Positions 6,612 to 15,367 are shown, counted from the stretch's first letter. The stretch: 43,119 nt of DNA from Actinomycetota bacterium (GCA_020636995.1 JACJWU010000011.1:1-43119); one strand, 5' to 3'. Numbers and translations are program-made. Notes: generated by a model not told the origin, from the sequence alone.

Positions 6612-7312
6612 CCGACAGTCGTGGGGTGGTGCTGGTCGTCGAGGACGAACCGGCGATCGCAGACCTGCTGCGGATGTATTTGAGCCGCGAGGGTTTCCAG
6701 GTGCTCGTGGAGGCCGAGGGCCAGGAAGCGCTGACAGCCGTGGCCGATCACAGGCCATCCTGCATCCTGCTCGATGTCGGTCTGCCCGGCATGGATGGGA
6801 TCGAGGTGTGTCGCAGGCTGCGTGCCCAGCAGGACTGGACGCCGGTGGTCTTCTGCACTGCCCGTGACGATGAGGTGGACCGCGTGCTCGGTCTCGAACT
6901 CGGAGCCGACGACTACATCACCAAGCCGTTCAGTCCCCGAGAGGTCGTGGCCCGCGTCAAGGCCGTGGTCCGTCGCGCTCGCGGACCGCAAGCCCAGGCA
7001 CAGACGGTACGCCTCGGCAAGGTCGAGATGGACCCGATGACCCGCCGTTGCACAGTGGACGGGCGACTCGTGGACCTCACGGCGACCGAGTTCGACCTCC
7101 TCTTCTATCTCATGACCCACCCCGGGCAGATCTTCAGCCGCGACCAGTTGCTCAGCGAGGTCTGGGGCTACGCCGCGATGGTGAACACGCGCACGGTGGA
7201 CGTGCACGTGGCGCAGTTGCGCGGCAAGCTCGGCGAGAACAACATCATCCGGACCGTGCGTGGCGTGGGGTACGGCGCAGAGGTGAGCGAGTCCGGCCAC
7301 GATGCCCAGTGA
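6608..7312 (+). CDS. OmpR/PhoB-family response regulator
   Basis: A 234-residue two-domain regulator. The receiver domain (about 1-120) has the acidic pair in VVEDEP, phosphoacceptor D56 in LLDVGLPGMDG, a T in VVFCTARDD and the lysine in YITKPFSP. The C-terminal winged helix (about 135-230) has LTATEFDLLFYLMTHPGQIFSRDQLLSEVWG and RTVDVHVAQLRGKL...IRTVRGVGY. The GTG start overlaps the preceding HGxxPAAW gene and the 3' end overlaps the sensor kinase by 11 nt, so kinase and regulator are a cognate pair. The target genes cannot be read from the sequence. Confidence 0.93.
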   Translation: MTDSRGVVLVVEDEPAIADLLRMYLSREGFQVLVEAEGQEALTAVADHRPSCILLDVGLPGMDGIEVCRRLRAQQDWTPVVFCTARDDEVDRVLGLELGADDYITKPFSPREVVARVKAVVRRARGPQAQAQTVRLGKVEMDPMTRRCTVDGRLVDLTATEFDLLFYLMTHPGQIFSRDQLLSEVWGYAAMVNTRTVDVHVAQLRGKLGENNIIRTVRGVGYGAEVSESGHDAQ

Positions 7313-8708
7313 TGCCCCGAACGAGATCCTGACCGAATCCGCGTCGTCGGACAACCACTCCCGGTCCTCCCTGGGCCTGCGAACCGTACTGGTCACCACG
7401 CTGGTCGCACTGCTCGCCGTATTGATGACCGGCCTCGCGGCTCTTCCCCTGCTGCGTGACGCGGAACTGCGTGACCAACGCAGGCAGTTGTCCCAGCTCG
7501 CTGATGCGGCTGCCGCCTCGACCCAGACCTCCGGACCCCTCACCGACGAGATCCAGGAGCGGCTGATCAACACCCTGCGGCAGGAGCAGGTGAGCCTGGC
7601 CCTGATCAGCCCCGGGGGCACCACGCCGGACGGCGTTTCGGCCTTGTCGGTCGCCCCGATCTGGACCACCGGGAAGGTCAGCAGCACCTACTCGGTGGAC
7701 GGGCAGTCCTACATGCTCGAAGGCCGCCTGATCGCTGCCGACACCGCACTGCTGCTGATCCAGCCCACATCTGTGTCCGGCTTCGGCCTGCGGGAACTGT
7801 GGGGCCGGATCGGTATGGCCATCGTGATCGGCGGTGTGCTCGCGGCGATCGCCGGCGCACTGTTGGCGCGACGCGTGACCAGGCCGTTGCGCACGCTAGT
7901 CAATGCCGCCCGGCGGCTGCAGGCCGGCGATCGCAATCTGCGACTGGAACCGGAGGGCCCGGTGGAGGTCGCGGAACTGGCGGTCGCGTTGAACCAGCTC
8001 GGGGACAGCCTCGCGACCAGTGAGGCCAGACAGCGGGATTTCCTGTTGTCCGTGAGCCATGAGTTGCGCACTCCGATGACCGCGATCGGGGGATACGCCG
8101 AGGCGTTGGCCGACGGTGTCGTGCCCTCCGGTGACGTCGAGCGAGTGGCCGAAACGATGCTCTCTGAGACCCATCGCCTCGACGCCCTCATCGCCGATCT
8201 GCTCGACCTTGCCCGGCTGGGGGCGGTGGAGTTCCCGGTGGACATCGTGGAGGTGGATCTACGCGACGTCGCCCTGTCCGCCGACGAGGTGTGGGCCGAC
8301 CGGTGTGCCGCGGAAGGGGTCGACTGGTACTGCCACGTTCCGGACCGACCGGTGCTCGTGCGCTGTGACCCGCGACGTGCTCGGCAGATCATCGACAACC
8401 TGGTGGCGAACGCCCTGCGCGTCACACCCGCAGGACACCCGATCATCCTGCAGGCGGCGATGGATCCGCCGGTGGGGTATCTGGAGGTCCGGGACGGCGG
8501 GCCGGGGTTGTCTGACAGCGATCTGGAGGTCGCGTTCGAACCGGCCGAGCTGTACAGCCGGTACCGTGGCCTGCGCCAGGTCGGTACGGGCGTGGGACTG
8601 GCGCTGGTGGGCCGGCTCGCGGACCGGCTCGGTGGTCAGGCGTCAGCGGGGCACGCGCCTGAGGGTGGCGCCTGCTTCCGGGTGTCGTTCCCGCCGGTCG
8701 CCGGCTGA
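7302..8708 (+). CDS. Membrane sensor histidine kinase
   Basis: A 468-residue classical HK. It has a first membrane helix at about 27-50, an extracytoplasmic sensor of about 110 residues, and a second helix at about 165-188. A HAMP domain follows (RRVTRPLRTLVNAARRLQAGD). The HisKA phosphoacceptor H253 lies in FLLSVSHELRTPMTAIGGYAEAL-type context. The ATPase domain has the N box (IIDNLVANALRVTP), G1 (VRDGGPGL) and G2 (VGTGVGLALVGRL). It is the partner of the overlapping OmpR-type regulator. The sensor region has no motif I recognise, so the signal is unknown. All catalytic boxes look intact. Confidence 0.93.
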   Translation: MPSDAPNEILTESASSDNHSRSSLGLRTVLVTTLVALLAVLMTGLAALPLLRDAELRDQRRQLSQLADAAAASTQTSGPLTDEIQERLINTLRQEQVSLALISPGGTTPDGVSALSVAPIWTTGKVSSTYSVDGQSYMLEGRLIAADTALLLIQPTSVSGFGLRELWGRIGMAIVIGGVLAAIAGALLARRVTRPLRTLVNAARRLQAGDRNLRLEPEGPVEVAELAVALNQLGDSLATSEARQRDFLLSVSHELRTPMTAIGGYAEALADGVVPSGDVERVAETMLSETHRLDALIADLLDLARLGAVEFPVDIVEVDLRDVALSADEVWADRCAAEGVDWYCHVPDRPVLVRCDPRRARQIIDNLVANALRVTPAGHPIILQAAMDPPVGYLEVRDGGPGLSDSDLEVAFEPAELYSRYRGLRQVGTGVGLALVGRLADRLGGQASAGHAPEGGACFRVSFPPVAG

Positions 8709-8817
8709 TCCGCGATCGCACCCGGCGTCGAGCGTTGCAACCCAGCAGTGTCGCAGCCCTCGGTGACCCCGCCACGCGAAACCTCCGCGAAGCACGGCCC
8801 CTGGCGGGTATTCGTCC

Positions 8818-8823
8818 TACCCT
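8818..8823 (+). promoter_or_regulatory. Predicted -10 box for leaderless DUF2752 gene
   Basis: TACCCT ends 6 nt before the ATG at 8830. It is identical in sequence and spacing to the hisA box. Confidence 0.5.
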
Positions 8824-8829
8824 GTAGGC

Positions 8830-9234
8830 ATGAGTCGGTGGGATCGGATGCGGACACCCGTGTACGCGGCGGCCGGCGGGCTGGCGGCCTGTGCGTACGT
8901 GTACGTCAACGACCCGTCCGAACCCGGCCACTTCCCGCCCTGCCCCACCAAGGTGCTCAGCGGCCTCGACTGCCCCTTCTGCGGTGGTCTTCGCTCCACC
9001 CATGAGTTGATGCATGGGAACCTCTCCGCAGCACTGGACTTCAACGCCTTCACCGTGCTGCTGTTCATCCCCGCGATGCTGGTCGTCTACGTCGTGTGGA
9101 CCCGCGATCAATGGCGCGGGAGGACGGAGGCGCGCAAGGTGCCGTTGTGGACCAACATCTCCGTCGCGGTGCTTCTGGTGGCCTTCACGGTCGTGCGCAA
9201 CCTTCCCGGCATGCCACTGGGTACCTCCGCCTGA
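8830..9234 (+). CDS. DUF2752-family membrane protein
   Basis: A 134-residue protein with the DUF2752 core PCPTKVLSGLDCPFCGGLRSTHELMHGNLSAALDFN split over residues 37-72, with cysteines C38, C48 and C51. Three hydrophobic segments are visible: about 10-27, 70-92 and 108-124. The family is widespread and its biochemical role is unknown; the conserved cysteines suggest metal or thiol chemistry at the membrane, which is inference. Its own leaderless-type promoter separates it from the two-component system. It ends 42 nt before trpC. Confidence 0.85.
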   Translation: MSRWDRMRTPVYAAAGGLAACAYVYVNDPSEPGHFPPCPTKVLSGLDCPFCGGLRSTHELMHGNLSAALDFNAFTVLLFIPAMLVVYVVWTRDQWRGRTEARKVPLWTNISVAVLLVAFTVVRNLPGMPLGTSA

Positions 9235-9264
9235 GGGGGTGCCCGGGCGCTTTCGGTGCGCAGT

Positions 9265-9270
9265 TAGTCT
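9265..9270 (+). promoter_or_regulatory. Predicted -10 box for leaderless trpC mRNA
   Basis: TAGTCT ends 6 nt before the GTG start of trpC and no SD is present. This would start the trpC-trpB-trpA-lgt transcript. No leader peptide with tryptophan codons and no T-box is visible upstream. Confidence 0.5.
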
Positions 9271-9276
9271 GACCAT

Positions 9277-10083
9277 GTGAGCGTGCTGGACGACATCATC
9301 GCCGGGGTCCGGGAGGACCTTGCGGCGCGCGAACAACAGGTGCCGCTCGACGAGTTGAAGCGACGTGTCGAGACCGTGCCCGACCCCATCGATGCGTTGG
9401 CCGTCCTGCGCCAAGGCGGTGTGGGCGTCATCGCCGAGGTCAAGCGTTCCTCTCCCAGCAAGGGCTCTTTGGCGCCGATCGACGACCCCGCCCACCTCGC
9501 CCAGGCTTATGAGCGCGGTGGCGCCAGGTGCATCAGCGTCCTCACCGAGCAGCGACGTTTCGGCGGAAGTCTCGACGACCTCGCGGCCGTGCGCGCAGCC
9601 GTCGATGTGCCGGTGCTGCGCAAGGACTTCATCGTGACCTCCTACCAGCTCTGGGAGGCTCGGGCGTACGGCGCAGACCTGGCCCTGCTGATCGTTGCCG
9701 CGCTTGAGCAGCCGGCGCTGGTCTCGCTAGTCGAACGTGCCGAGTCCATCGGGCTACTGCCACTGGTGGAGGTCCACGACGTCGACGAGGTGGCTCGCGC
9801 CGTGGATGCCGGCGCGAAGGTGATCGGCGTGAACGCCCGCGATCTGCGGACCCTCGAGGTGGACCTGGGAGTCTTCGCCCGAGTGGCGCCGGCGATTCCC
9901 GAGGGCATCGTGCGCATCGCCGAGTCCGGTGTGAAGAGCCCGCAGGACCTGTTGGCGTATGCCGCCGATGGGGCCGATGCTGTACTAGTAGGCGAAGCAC
10001 TCGTGACACAGGCCGACCCGGCCGCCGCTGTTCAGGACCTCGTGTCCGCAGGGGAGCACCCCGCAGTCCGTCACGCCGACTAG
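9277..10083 (+). CDS. trpC: Indole-3-glycerol phosphate synthase TrpC
   Basis: TrpC closes the indole ring from CdRP, giving indole-3-glycerol phosphate. The 268-residue monofunctional protein shows VIAEVKRSSPSKG with the catalytic lysine, YERGGARCISVLTEQRRFGGSLDDL, VLRKDFIVTSYQLWEARAYGADLALLI, LVEVHDVDE, IGVNARDLRTLEV and IAESGV. The GTG start is set by a -10 box 6 nt upstream. trpB follows after 12 nt. There is no fused TrpF domain. Confidence 0.96.
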   Translation: MSVLDDIIAGVREDLAAREQQVPLDELKRRVETVPDPIDALAVLRQGGVGVIAEVKRSSPSKGSLAPIDDPAHLAQAYERGGARCISVLTEQRRFGGSLDDLAAVRAAVDVPVLRKDFIVTSYQLWEARAYGADLALLIVAALEQPALVSLVERAESIGLLPLVEVHDVDEVARAVDAGAKVIGVNARDLRTLEVDLGVFARVAPAIPEGIVRIAESGVKSPQDLLAYAADGADAVLVGEALVTQADPAAAVQDLVSAGEHPAVRHAD

Positions 10084-10095
10084 GAGGCTTTCACA

Positions 10096-11286
10096 GTGGG
10101 TCTGCCCGACGCCCGTGGGCATTTCGGACAGTACGGCGGCCGCTTCGTGCCCGAAGCGCTGGTGGCCGCACTCGACGAACTCGACGATGCATTCCGCAAG
10201 GCCTGGCTCGATGAGGCCTTCCACGCCGAACTCGACGCCCTGCTGCGTGACTACTCCGGGCGTCCCACCCCGTTGACGCCGGCCCCAGCGCTGGCCCGCG
10301 CTTTCGGTGTGCGGGAGGTGCTGCTCAAGCGTGAGGACCTTAACCACACGGGCAGTCACAAGATCAACAACGTCCTGGGGCAGGCGTTGCTGACCAAGCG
10401 CATGGGCAAGGCCCGCGTGATTGCGGAGACCGGTGCCGGCCAGCACGGTGTGGCCACCGCCACCGCAGCAGCACTGCTCGACCTCGAGTGCGTGGTCTAC
10501 ATGGGCGAGGAGGACACGCAGCGGCAGGCGTTGAATGTGGCCCGGATGCAGTTGCTCGGCGCCGAGGTCGTCCCGGTGCGCACCGGCAGTCGCACGCTCA
10601 AGGACGCGATCAACGAGGCCATGCGGGACTGGGTCACCAACGTCGCCACCACGCATTACCTGCTCGGAACCGTCGCGGGCCCGGCTCCCTTCCCCGAGAT
10701 GGTGCGCGAGTTCCACCGGGTCATCGGCAAAGAGGCGCGGCAGCAGTGCCTCGACCGCGGCGGACTGCCCGATGCGGTGGTCGCGTGCATCGGCGGCGGG
10801 TCGAACGCGATCGGCATCTTCTACGACTTCCTCGACGACACCGAAGTGGCGCTGTACGGGTTCGAGGCGGCAGGCGACGGCATCGACACCGGCCGGCACG
10901 CGGCCACCTTGACGGCGGGGTCCGTGGGGGTCCTGCACGGCACCCGTTCCTATCTGCTCCAGGACGAGAACGGGCAGACCCAGGCGAGCCACTCAATCTC
11001 CGCGGGCCTCGACTACCCCGGGGTCGGTCCGGAACACGCGTGGCTGCGCGACTCCGGCCGTGTGGTCTACGAAGGCGTCACGGACACGGAAGCGATGGCG
11101 GCCTTCGAGTTGTGCTGTCGTGCCGAGGGCATCATCCCGGCCATCGAGAGTGCGCATGCGGTGGCCGGAGCCCGTCGGCTCGGGGAGCGTCTCGGCCCGG
11201 AGGCCACGATTCTGATCAATCTGTCCGGTCGCGGCGACAAAGACGTGTCGACCGCCGCGCAGTACTTCGGTCTGGGGGCGGTGTGA
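10096..11286 (+). CDS. trpB: Tryptophan synthase beta chain TrpB
   Basis: TrpB condenses indole with serine using PLP. The 396-residue protein has the PLP lysine K89 in LNHTGSHKINN, GETGAGQHGVAT-like ETGAGQHGVATATAAA, the phosphate-binding GGGSNAIGIFYDF and the C-terminal NLSGRGDKD. The GTG start is preceded by a good AGGAGG SD. It overlaps trpA by 4 nt (GTGA), as expected for subunits made in equal amounts. Confidence 0.97.
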   Translation: MGLPDARGHFGQYGGRFVPEALVAALDELDDAFRKAWLDEAFHAELDALLRDYSGRPTPLTPAPALARAFGVREVLLKREDLNHTGSHKINNVLGQALLTKRMGKARVIAETGAGQHGVATATAAALLDLECVVYMGEEDTQRQALNVARMQLLGAEVVPVRTGSRTLKDAINEAMRDWVTNVATTHYLLGTVAGPAPFPEMVREFHRVIGKEARQQCLDRGGLPDAVVACIGGGSNAIGIFYDFLDDTEVALYGFEAAGDGIDTGRHAATLTAGSVGVLHGTRSYLLQDENGQTQASHSISAGLDYPGVGPEHAWLRDSGRVVYEGVTDTEAMAAFELCCRAEGIIPAIESAHAVAGARRLGERLGPEATILINLSGRGDKDVSTAAQYFGLGAV

Positions 11287-12098
11287 GCAGACTCCAGGAG
11301 GCCTTCGCCGCGGCCCGGGCGGAGGACCGGGCACTGTTGATCGGCTACATGCCGGCAGGTTTCCCGACCTGGGTGGATGCTGTGGCTGTCGTGTCGGCCA
11401 TGGTGGAGAACGGCGTGGATGTCGTCGAGATCGGCCTGCCCTACAGCGATCCGCTGATGGACGGCCCGGTCATCCAGGCCGCTGCTGACCAGGCCCTCGC
11501 CCACGGCACCACGGTTGCCGATGTGCTGCGTACTGTCGAGGCGATCGCGGCCACCGGCGCCCCGACCCTGATCATGAGCTACTGGAACCCCATCGAGCGC
11601 TACGGCGTCGACCGGTTCGCGAAGGAACTCGCCGCGGCCGGGGGAGCCGGTGTCATCACGCCCGACATCATTCCCGAAGAGGCCGACGCCTGGGTGAGCG
11701 CGACCGACGACGCACTCATCGATCGGGTCTTCCTCGTCGCGCCGTCCTCACCGCAGGAGCGCATCGAACAGGTCGCGCAGATCAGCAACGGCTTCGTGTA
11801 CGCCGCGTCCACGATGGGCGTCACCGGGACCCGCACGTCGGTCTCCGTCGATGCGCGCGCACTGGTGGCCCGCACCAGGGAGGTGACCTCGCAGCCGGTG
11901 TGCGTCGGTCTGGGTGTCAGCACGCCGGAGCAGGCCGCAGAGGTCGGTCGATATGCCGACGGTGTGATCGTCGGGTCCGCGTTCGTTCGGCTCGTGCTCG
12001 ACGCCGAGTCACCCTCGCAGGCCGCGGCAGGGGTCGCAGAACTCGCAGCCGGCATGGCGGCCGCGCTGCGCACCGCCCGGCGTGGCGGCCAGGCATGA
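11283..12098 (+). CDS. trpA: Tryptophan synthase alpha chain TrpA
   Basis: TrpA cleaves indole-3-glycerol phosphate to indole and glyceraldehyde 3-phosphate; indole passes to TrpB. The 271-residue protein carries the catalytic acids E49 and D60 in VVEIGLPYSDPLMDGP, at the same numbers as in the well-studied enterobacterial enzyme, plus YAASTMGVTGTR and a GLGVSTPEQ phosphate loop. The start is the GTG overlapping the trpB stop; the long open frame further upstream lies inside trpB. It overlaps the next gene through ATGA. Confidence 0.96.
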   Translation: MSRLQEAFAAARAEDRALLIGYMPAGFPTWVDAVAVVSAMVENGVDVVEIGLPYSDPLMDGPVIQAAADQALAHGTTVADVLRTVEAIAATGAPTLIMSYWNPIERYGVDRFAKELAAAGGAGVITPDIIPEEADAWVSATDDALIDRVFLVAPSSPQERIEQVAQISNGFVYAASTMGVTGTRTSVSVDARALVARTREVTSQPVCVGLGVSTPEQAAEVGRYADGVIVGSAFVRLVLDAESPSQAAAGVAELAAGMAAALRTARRGGQA

Positions 12099-12610
12099 GC
12101 GAACGGACCAAGGACGTCATCGGGCTGGTGTTCCGCCTCGTCTTGGCGGGCATCCTGGGTTTCGCCGGACTGACCAAGATCTTCGAACCGGACGGCGCCA
12201 AGATCGCGGTCATGGCGTACCGGGTCTTCCCTGTCGAATGGACCGGCTTCCTCGGATGGGCACTACCGGCACTGGAGATCCTTCTGGCCGTGCTCCTGCT
12301 GGTCGGGCTGTTCACCCGTTGGGCGGCATTGGTGTCGGGACTGCTGATGGTCGCCTTCATCATCGGTATCGCCAGTGTCTGGATCCGCGGGTACTCCATC
12401 GACTGCGGGTGTTTCGGTGGTGGTGGGGATGTCACGCCGGAAGGCCGCACGTGGCGGTACGCCTCGGAGATCCTGCGCGACCTGCTGTTCGCGGGGATGG
12501 CCGCATGGTTGACGGTCCGCCCGCGCACCCTGTGGTCTCTGGATCGCGAGTCGGTGAACAGGCCAGTCGACGAAGACGTTTACTCTGAAGACTCGGAAAG
12601 GCAGGTCTAG
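12095..12610 (+). CDS. MauE/DoxX-like membrane protein
   Basis: A 171-residue protein with four predicted membrane helices (about 9-26, 50-70, 75-95, 125-145). It has the SIDCGCFGG motif (C104, C106) seen in MauE/DoxX-type redox proteins. Proteins of this class are thought to pass electrons between the quinone pool and extracytoplasmic thiol-disulfide partners. Here the next gene encodes a membrane-anchored DsbA-like protein, so the two probably work as a pair; this is inferred from context. The start is the ATG in the ATGA overlap with trpA. Confidence 0.8.
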   Translation: MSERTKDVIGLVFRLVLAGILGFAGLTKIFEPDGAKIAVMAYRVFPVEWTGFLGWALPALEILLAVLLLVGLFTRWAALVSGLLMVAFIIGIASVWIRGYSIDCGCFGGGGDVTPEGRTWRYASEILRDLLFAGMAAWLTVRPRTLWSLDRESVNRPVDEDVYSEDSERQV

Positions 12611-12614
12611 CCAC

Positions 12615-13391
12615 ATGGCTGAGAAGAACGAATCCGCGAAGAGTACGCGCGAGAAGGCCGCAGAGGCACGTGCCGCCGCGCAGGCCGCTGAGCGGCGCCG
12701 CGAGCGCACGATCCGCATCGTGGGCGGTATCGCCGTCCTGGCCGTGGTCGCGATCATCCTCGGGATCGGCGTGATGCAGTCCCGCAAGGACGACACCCCG
12801 GCACCGAGCGCCGACTCCGCACTGCCCACCGGCGTGACCGCCGAGACCGGCTACGCCTTCCAGGTGAACACCGCAGAGGGCAAGCCCACGGTCGAGATCT
12901 TCGAGGACTTCCAGTGCCCGGCTTGTGCCAACCTCGAGGCCACCTACGGGCCGATGATCCAGGAGGAGGCAGCCGCGGGCAACATCCAGCTGTCGTACCG
13001 GATCATGACCTTCCTGGACAACAACCTCAACACCGAGTACTCGCTGAACGCCGCCAACGCGTTCGGCTGTGCCATCACCGCGGGTGTGGGGGAGCAGTAC
13101 CACAACACCGTGTATGCCAACCAGCCCGCCAACGAGGGCGACGGCTGGACCGACGAGCAGCTCAAGCAGTTCGGCGCTGACGCGGGCTTGAGCGGAGACG
13201 CCCAGACCCAGTTCGACAAGTGCGTCGATGAGGGCACCTACAAGGGCTGGGCGCAGCTGTCGAACGAGGCGGCTTTCTCCGCCGGGGTCACCGGCACGCC
13301 CACAATCTTCGTGAACGGCAAGGAACTGCCGAGCTCGGCTCTGCAGAGCGAAGAGGCGCTGCAAGAGGCGCTCACCAACCCGCAGCAGTGA
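12615..13391 (+). CDS. Membrane-anchored DsbA-family thiol-disulfide oxidoreductase
   Basis: A 258-residue protein: a charged cytoplasmic N-terminus (1-30, rich in Ala, Glu and Arg), one membrane anchor (about 34-53), then a thioredoxin-fold domain facing outward. The active site is C101-P-A-C104 in FEDFQCPACANLEATYGP. The cis-proline loop reads GVTGTPTIFVNG, and two further cysteines lie in FGCAI and DKCVD. It fits the DsbA-like actinobacterial group that oxidises exported proteins. The ATG is 4 nt after the MauE-like gene. It overlaps lgt by 4 nt (GTGA), the order known from other actinobacterial trp-lgt regions. Confidence 0.88.
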   Translation: MAEKNESAKSTREKAAEARAAAQAAERRRERTIRIVGGIAVLAVVAIILGIGVMQSRKDDTPAPSADSALPTGVTAETGYAFQVNTAEGKPTVEIFEDFQCPACANLEATYGPMIQEEAAAGNIQLSYRIMTFLDNNLNTEYSLNAANAFGCAITAGVGEQYHNTVYANQPANEGDGWTDEQLKQFGADAGLSGDAQTQFDKCVDEGTYKGWAQLSNEAAFSAGVTGTPTIFVNGKELPSSALQSEEALQEALTNPQQ

Positions 13392-14242
13392 CGCCGGCGT
13401 TCATCCCATCGCCACCTACAGGGGTGTGGGAACTCGGTCCGATCCCGGTGCGTGCCTACGCGCTCGCGATCCTGCTGGGAATCTTCGTCGCCATCTGGAT
13501 CACCGACAAGCGGTGGCAGGCCCGCGGCGGAAAGTCCGGGCAGATCGCCGACGTCGCGCTGTGGGCGGTACCTGCGGGTATCGTCGGCGCGCGCCTGTAC
13601 CACGTGATCACCGACTGGTCGACGTACTTCGGCGACGGGGGTCTGGGATTCGTCGCGGCGCTGAAGATCTGGCAGGGCGGTCTCGGGATCTGGGGTGCGG
13701 TGCTCGGCGGGGCGCTCGGCGCGTGGTACGCCTGCCGCCGGTACGGACTCCTGCTGCCGCCACTCGGTGACGCGCTTGCGCCCGGTCTTGCGGTCGCCCA
13801 GGCGATCGGACGCTGGGGGAACTGGTTCAACCAGGAACTGTTCGGGGAGCCCACCACGCTTCCCTGGGGGCTGCAGATCGATCCGGCGAACCGGCCGGCC
13901 GGCTACGAGCAGTTCGAGACGTTCCACCCGACGTTCCTCTACGAGTCGTTGTGGTGTCTCTTCGTGGCGGTGGCCGTCTGGTGGCTGGACCGCCGGTTCC
14001 AGATGGGGCACGGACGGGTGTTCGCCACGTACGTGGCGCTGTACACGGTGGGCCGGTTCTTCTGGGAACTGCTGCGCATCGACGATGCGACGCTGATCCT
14101 GGGGATCCGCGTGAACGTCTTCACCTCGGTGGTCGTCTTCGTCGGTGCGATCGCCTACATCCTGATCTCACGACGGTACGCCCCGGGCAGGGAATCCACG
14201 GTCTACCGGCCGGGCAGGGAGCCGGTGGAGTCGGCGGCCTGA
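13388..14242 (+). CDS. lgt: Prolipoprotein diacylglyceryl transferase Lgt
   Basis: Lgt moves diacylglycerol from phosphatidylglycerol onto the lipobox cysteine of exported preprolipoproteins. The 284-residue protein has about seven membrane helices. It has PIPVRAYALAILLG near the start, GARLYHV, and the signature GRWGNWFNQELFG (residues 141-153, with R142 and N145). Where Escherichia coli Lgt has the FHG histidine this protein has IWG, a form I recall from other actinobacterial Lgt proteins. The GTG start overlaps the DsbA-like gene. It probably ends the trpC operon, facing the minus-strand hydrolase. Confidence 0.95.
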   Translation: MTPAFIPSPPTGVWELGPIPVRAYALAILLGIFVAIWITDKRWQARGGKSGQIADVALWAVPAGIVGARLYHVITDWSTYFGDGGLGFVAALKIWQGGLGIWGAVLGGALGAWYACRRYGLLLPPLGDALAPGLAVAQAIGRWGNWFNQELFGEPTTLPWGLQIDPANRPAGYEQFETFHPTFLYESLWCLFVAVAVWWLDRRFQMGHGRVFATYVALYTVGRFFWELLRIDDATLILGIRVNVFTSVVVFVGAIAYILISRRYAPGRESTVYRPGREPVESAA

Positions 14243-14251
14243 GGCAGAGCC

Positions 14252-14309
14252 CGAGTGGCGCGAAGTGGTCGGTTTCATGGGCATGATCTCGACGTTTCCG
14301 CAGCACTCG
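14252..14309. repeat. 58-bp element related to that at 1152-1209
   Basis: This gap between the convergent lgt and hydrolase genes begins CGAGTG and ends CACTCG, exactly 58 bp apart, as at 1152-1209. Aligned without gaps the two share roughly 36 of 58 positions, including CGAA and GGTCGGTTT in the same places. Here the arms have drifted from perfect pairing. Both copies lie just after a gene end, so a terminator-like or dispersed-repeat role is possible. Confidence 0.45.
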
Positions 14310-14314
14310 CGTCC

Positions 14315-15175
14315 TCAGCTCAGGCCCACCTCGCCGGCCAGACCCAGCAGCGCCTCGCGAACCCGGTCCGGGTACTCGAGCACGAGGAAGTGGGTAGCGT
14401 CCCAGCGCTCCACACGCCCGGCGGGAGTGCGGTCGGCGGCCGCTTCGACCGCCATCGGATCCGTGACCAGATCCTGACCGGCGCTGACGTAGACGACGGG
14501 GCACGTCAGGGTGGAGACGTCCATGGTGCGATGCCTTCGCAACCCCCCGGCGAGCCGGCCGTACCAGTGCACGTCCATCCCGAGGAAGTCCCGCACCAGT
14601 TCACGCACATGTGCGATGTCGGCGCTGGCGCCGATCACGCCGTTCGAAGTGAGCCACTCCGCAGTGCGGGGGTTCGACCCCAACCAGTGCGCAACCGAAC
14701 CCATCTGTGCCCCCGCCCGCTGCAACAGGGCGGTGGCGAAGCCGACCAGTGAGGTGGCCACCTCCCGCGGTAGCGCCGGGATGGGCAGCATCGCGTCGAA
14801 GGTGCCTCCCGGTATCCCCGCCAGTGCCAGCACGCCCGCGACCCGCTCGTCGGCAGCTGCGAGCTCGAGTGCGATGTTGACCCCCAGCGACCACCCGACC
14901 ACGAGGTACCGGTCCCACCCGGCGTCATCGACCACGGCCAAGGCGTCGGCGACGTGGTCGGCCATCTCGATGCCGCCCTGTGGCACCTCCGAGGGCGGGA
15001 TGCCGCGATGCCACCAGGTCCGCGCGTCGAAGCCGCAATCGGGGTCTTGCAAAGAAGGCCATGCGGCGGGGCTGGAGGCCAGGCCGTTGCAGATGAGAAG
15101 CGGTATCCCCGCCGCGTCGTTGCGCCACGCCGCGAGCACCGTGCCATCGGGACTGCGCACGGGGTACTGGGTCAC
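14315..15175 (-). CDS. Alpha/beta-hydrolase-fold protein
   Basis: A 286-residue protein of the alpha/beta hydrolase superfamily. It has PLLICNGLASSP with the oxyanion-loop position, a nucleophile elbow GWSLGVN (serine within G-x-S-x-G), an acid candidate in VSAGQDLVTDP, and a terminal histidine in RWDATHFLVLEYPDRV. The substrate is unknown; many such proteins are esterases or haloperoxidase-like. I chose the GTG at 15175 because CACACT, a weak -10 match, lies 6 nt upstream of it; GTG at 15160 is the alternative. The open frame continues upstream antisense to gltB but has no meaning there. It is convergent with lgt and divergent from gltB. Confidence 0.8.
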   Translation of the reverse strand: MTQYPVRSPDGTVLAAWRNDAAGIPLLICNGLASSPAAWPSLQDPDCGFDARTWWHRGIPPSEVPQGGIEMADHVADALAVVDDAGWDRYLVVGWSLGVNIALELAAADERVAGVLALAGIPGGTFDAMLPIPALPREVATSLVGFATALLQRAGAQMGSVAHWLGSNPRTAEWLTSNGVIGASADIAHVRELVRDFLGMDVHWYGRLAGGLRRHRTMDVSTLTCPVVYVSAGQDLVTDPMAVEAAADRTPAGRVERWDATHFLVLEYPDRVREALLGLAGEVGLS

Positions 15176-15276
15176 AGGGACAGTGTGCACCGCTGCGGCC
15201 GTCCGGCGGGACTCGTGCCGGTGATGCCGCCGGTCCGTTTCCCAAGGGCCCGGGGGCGCCTGAACGGTGAGGCGGG

Positions 15277-15282
15277 TATGCT
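15277..15282 (+). promoter_or_regulatory. Predicted gltB promoter -10 box
   Basis: TATGCT is the best -10 match in the 192-nt gap upstream of gltB. It implies a leader of about 80 nt before the SD GGAG (15358-15361). No clear -35 box and no riboswitch are seen. Confidence 0.35.
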
Positions 15283-15367
15283 GAAGCGACTTCGGGCCAA
15301 CGGCGTCCCGCGGGTGGGCGCAAGCGTGCGCACACCTGACCGGTGGACCAATCATCCTGGAGTGCGC

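Noticed and set aside
9235..9276. A trp leader peptide or T-box before trpC
   Set aside because: The gap is only 42 nt and contains a -10 box immediately before the start codon, leaving no leader.
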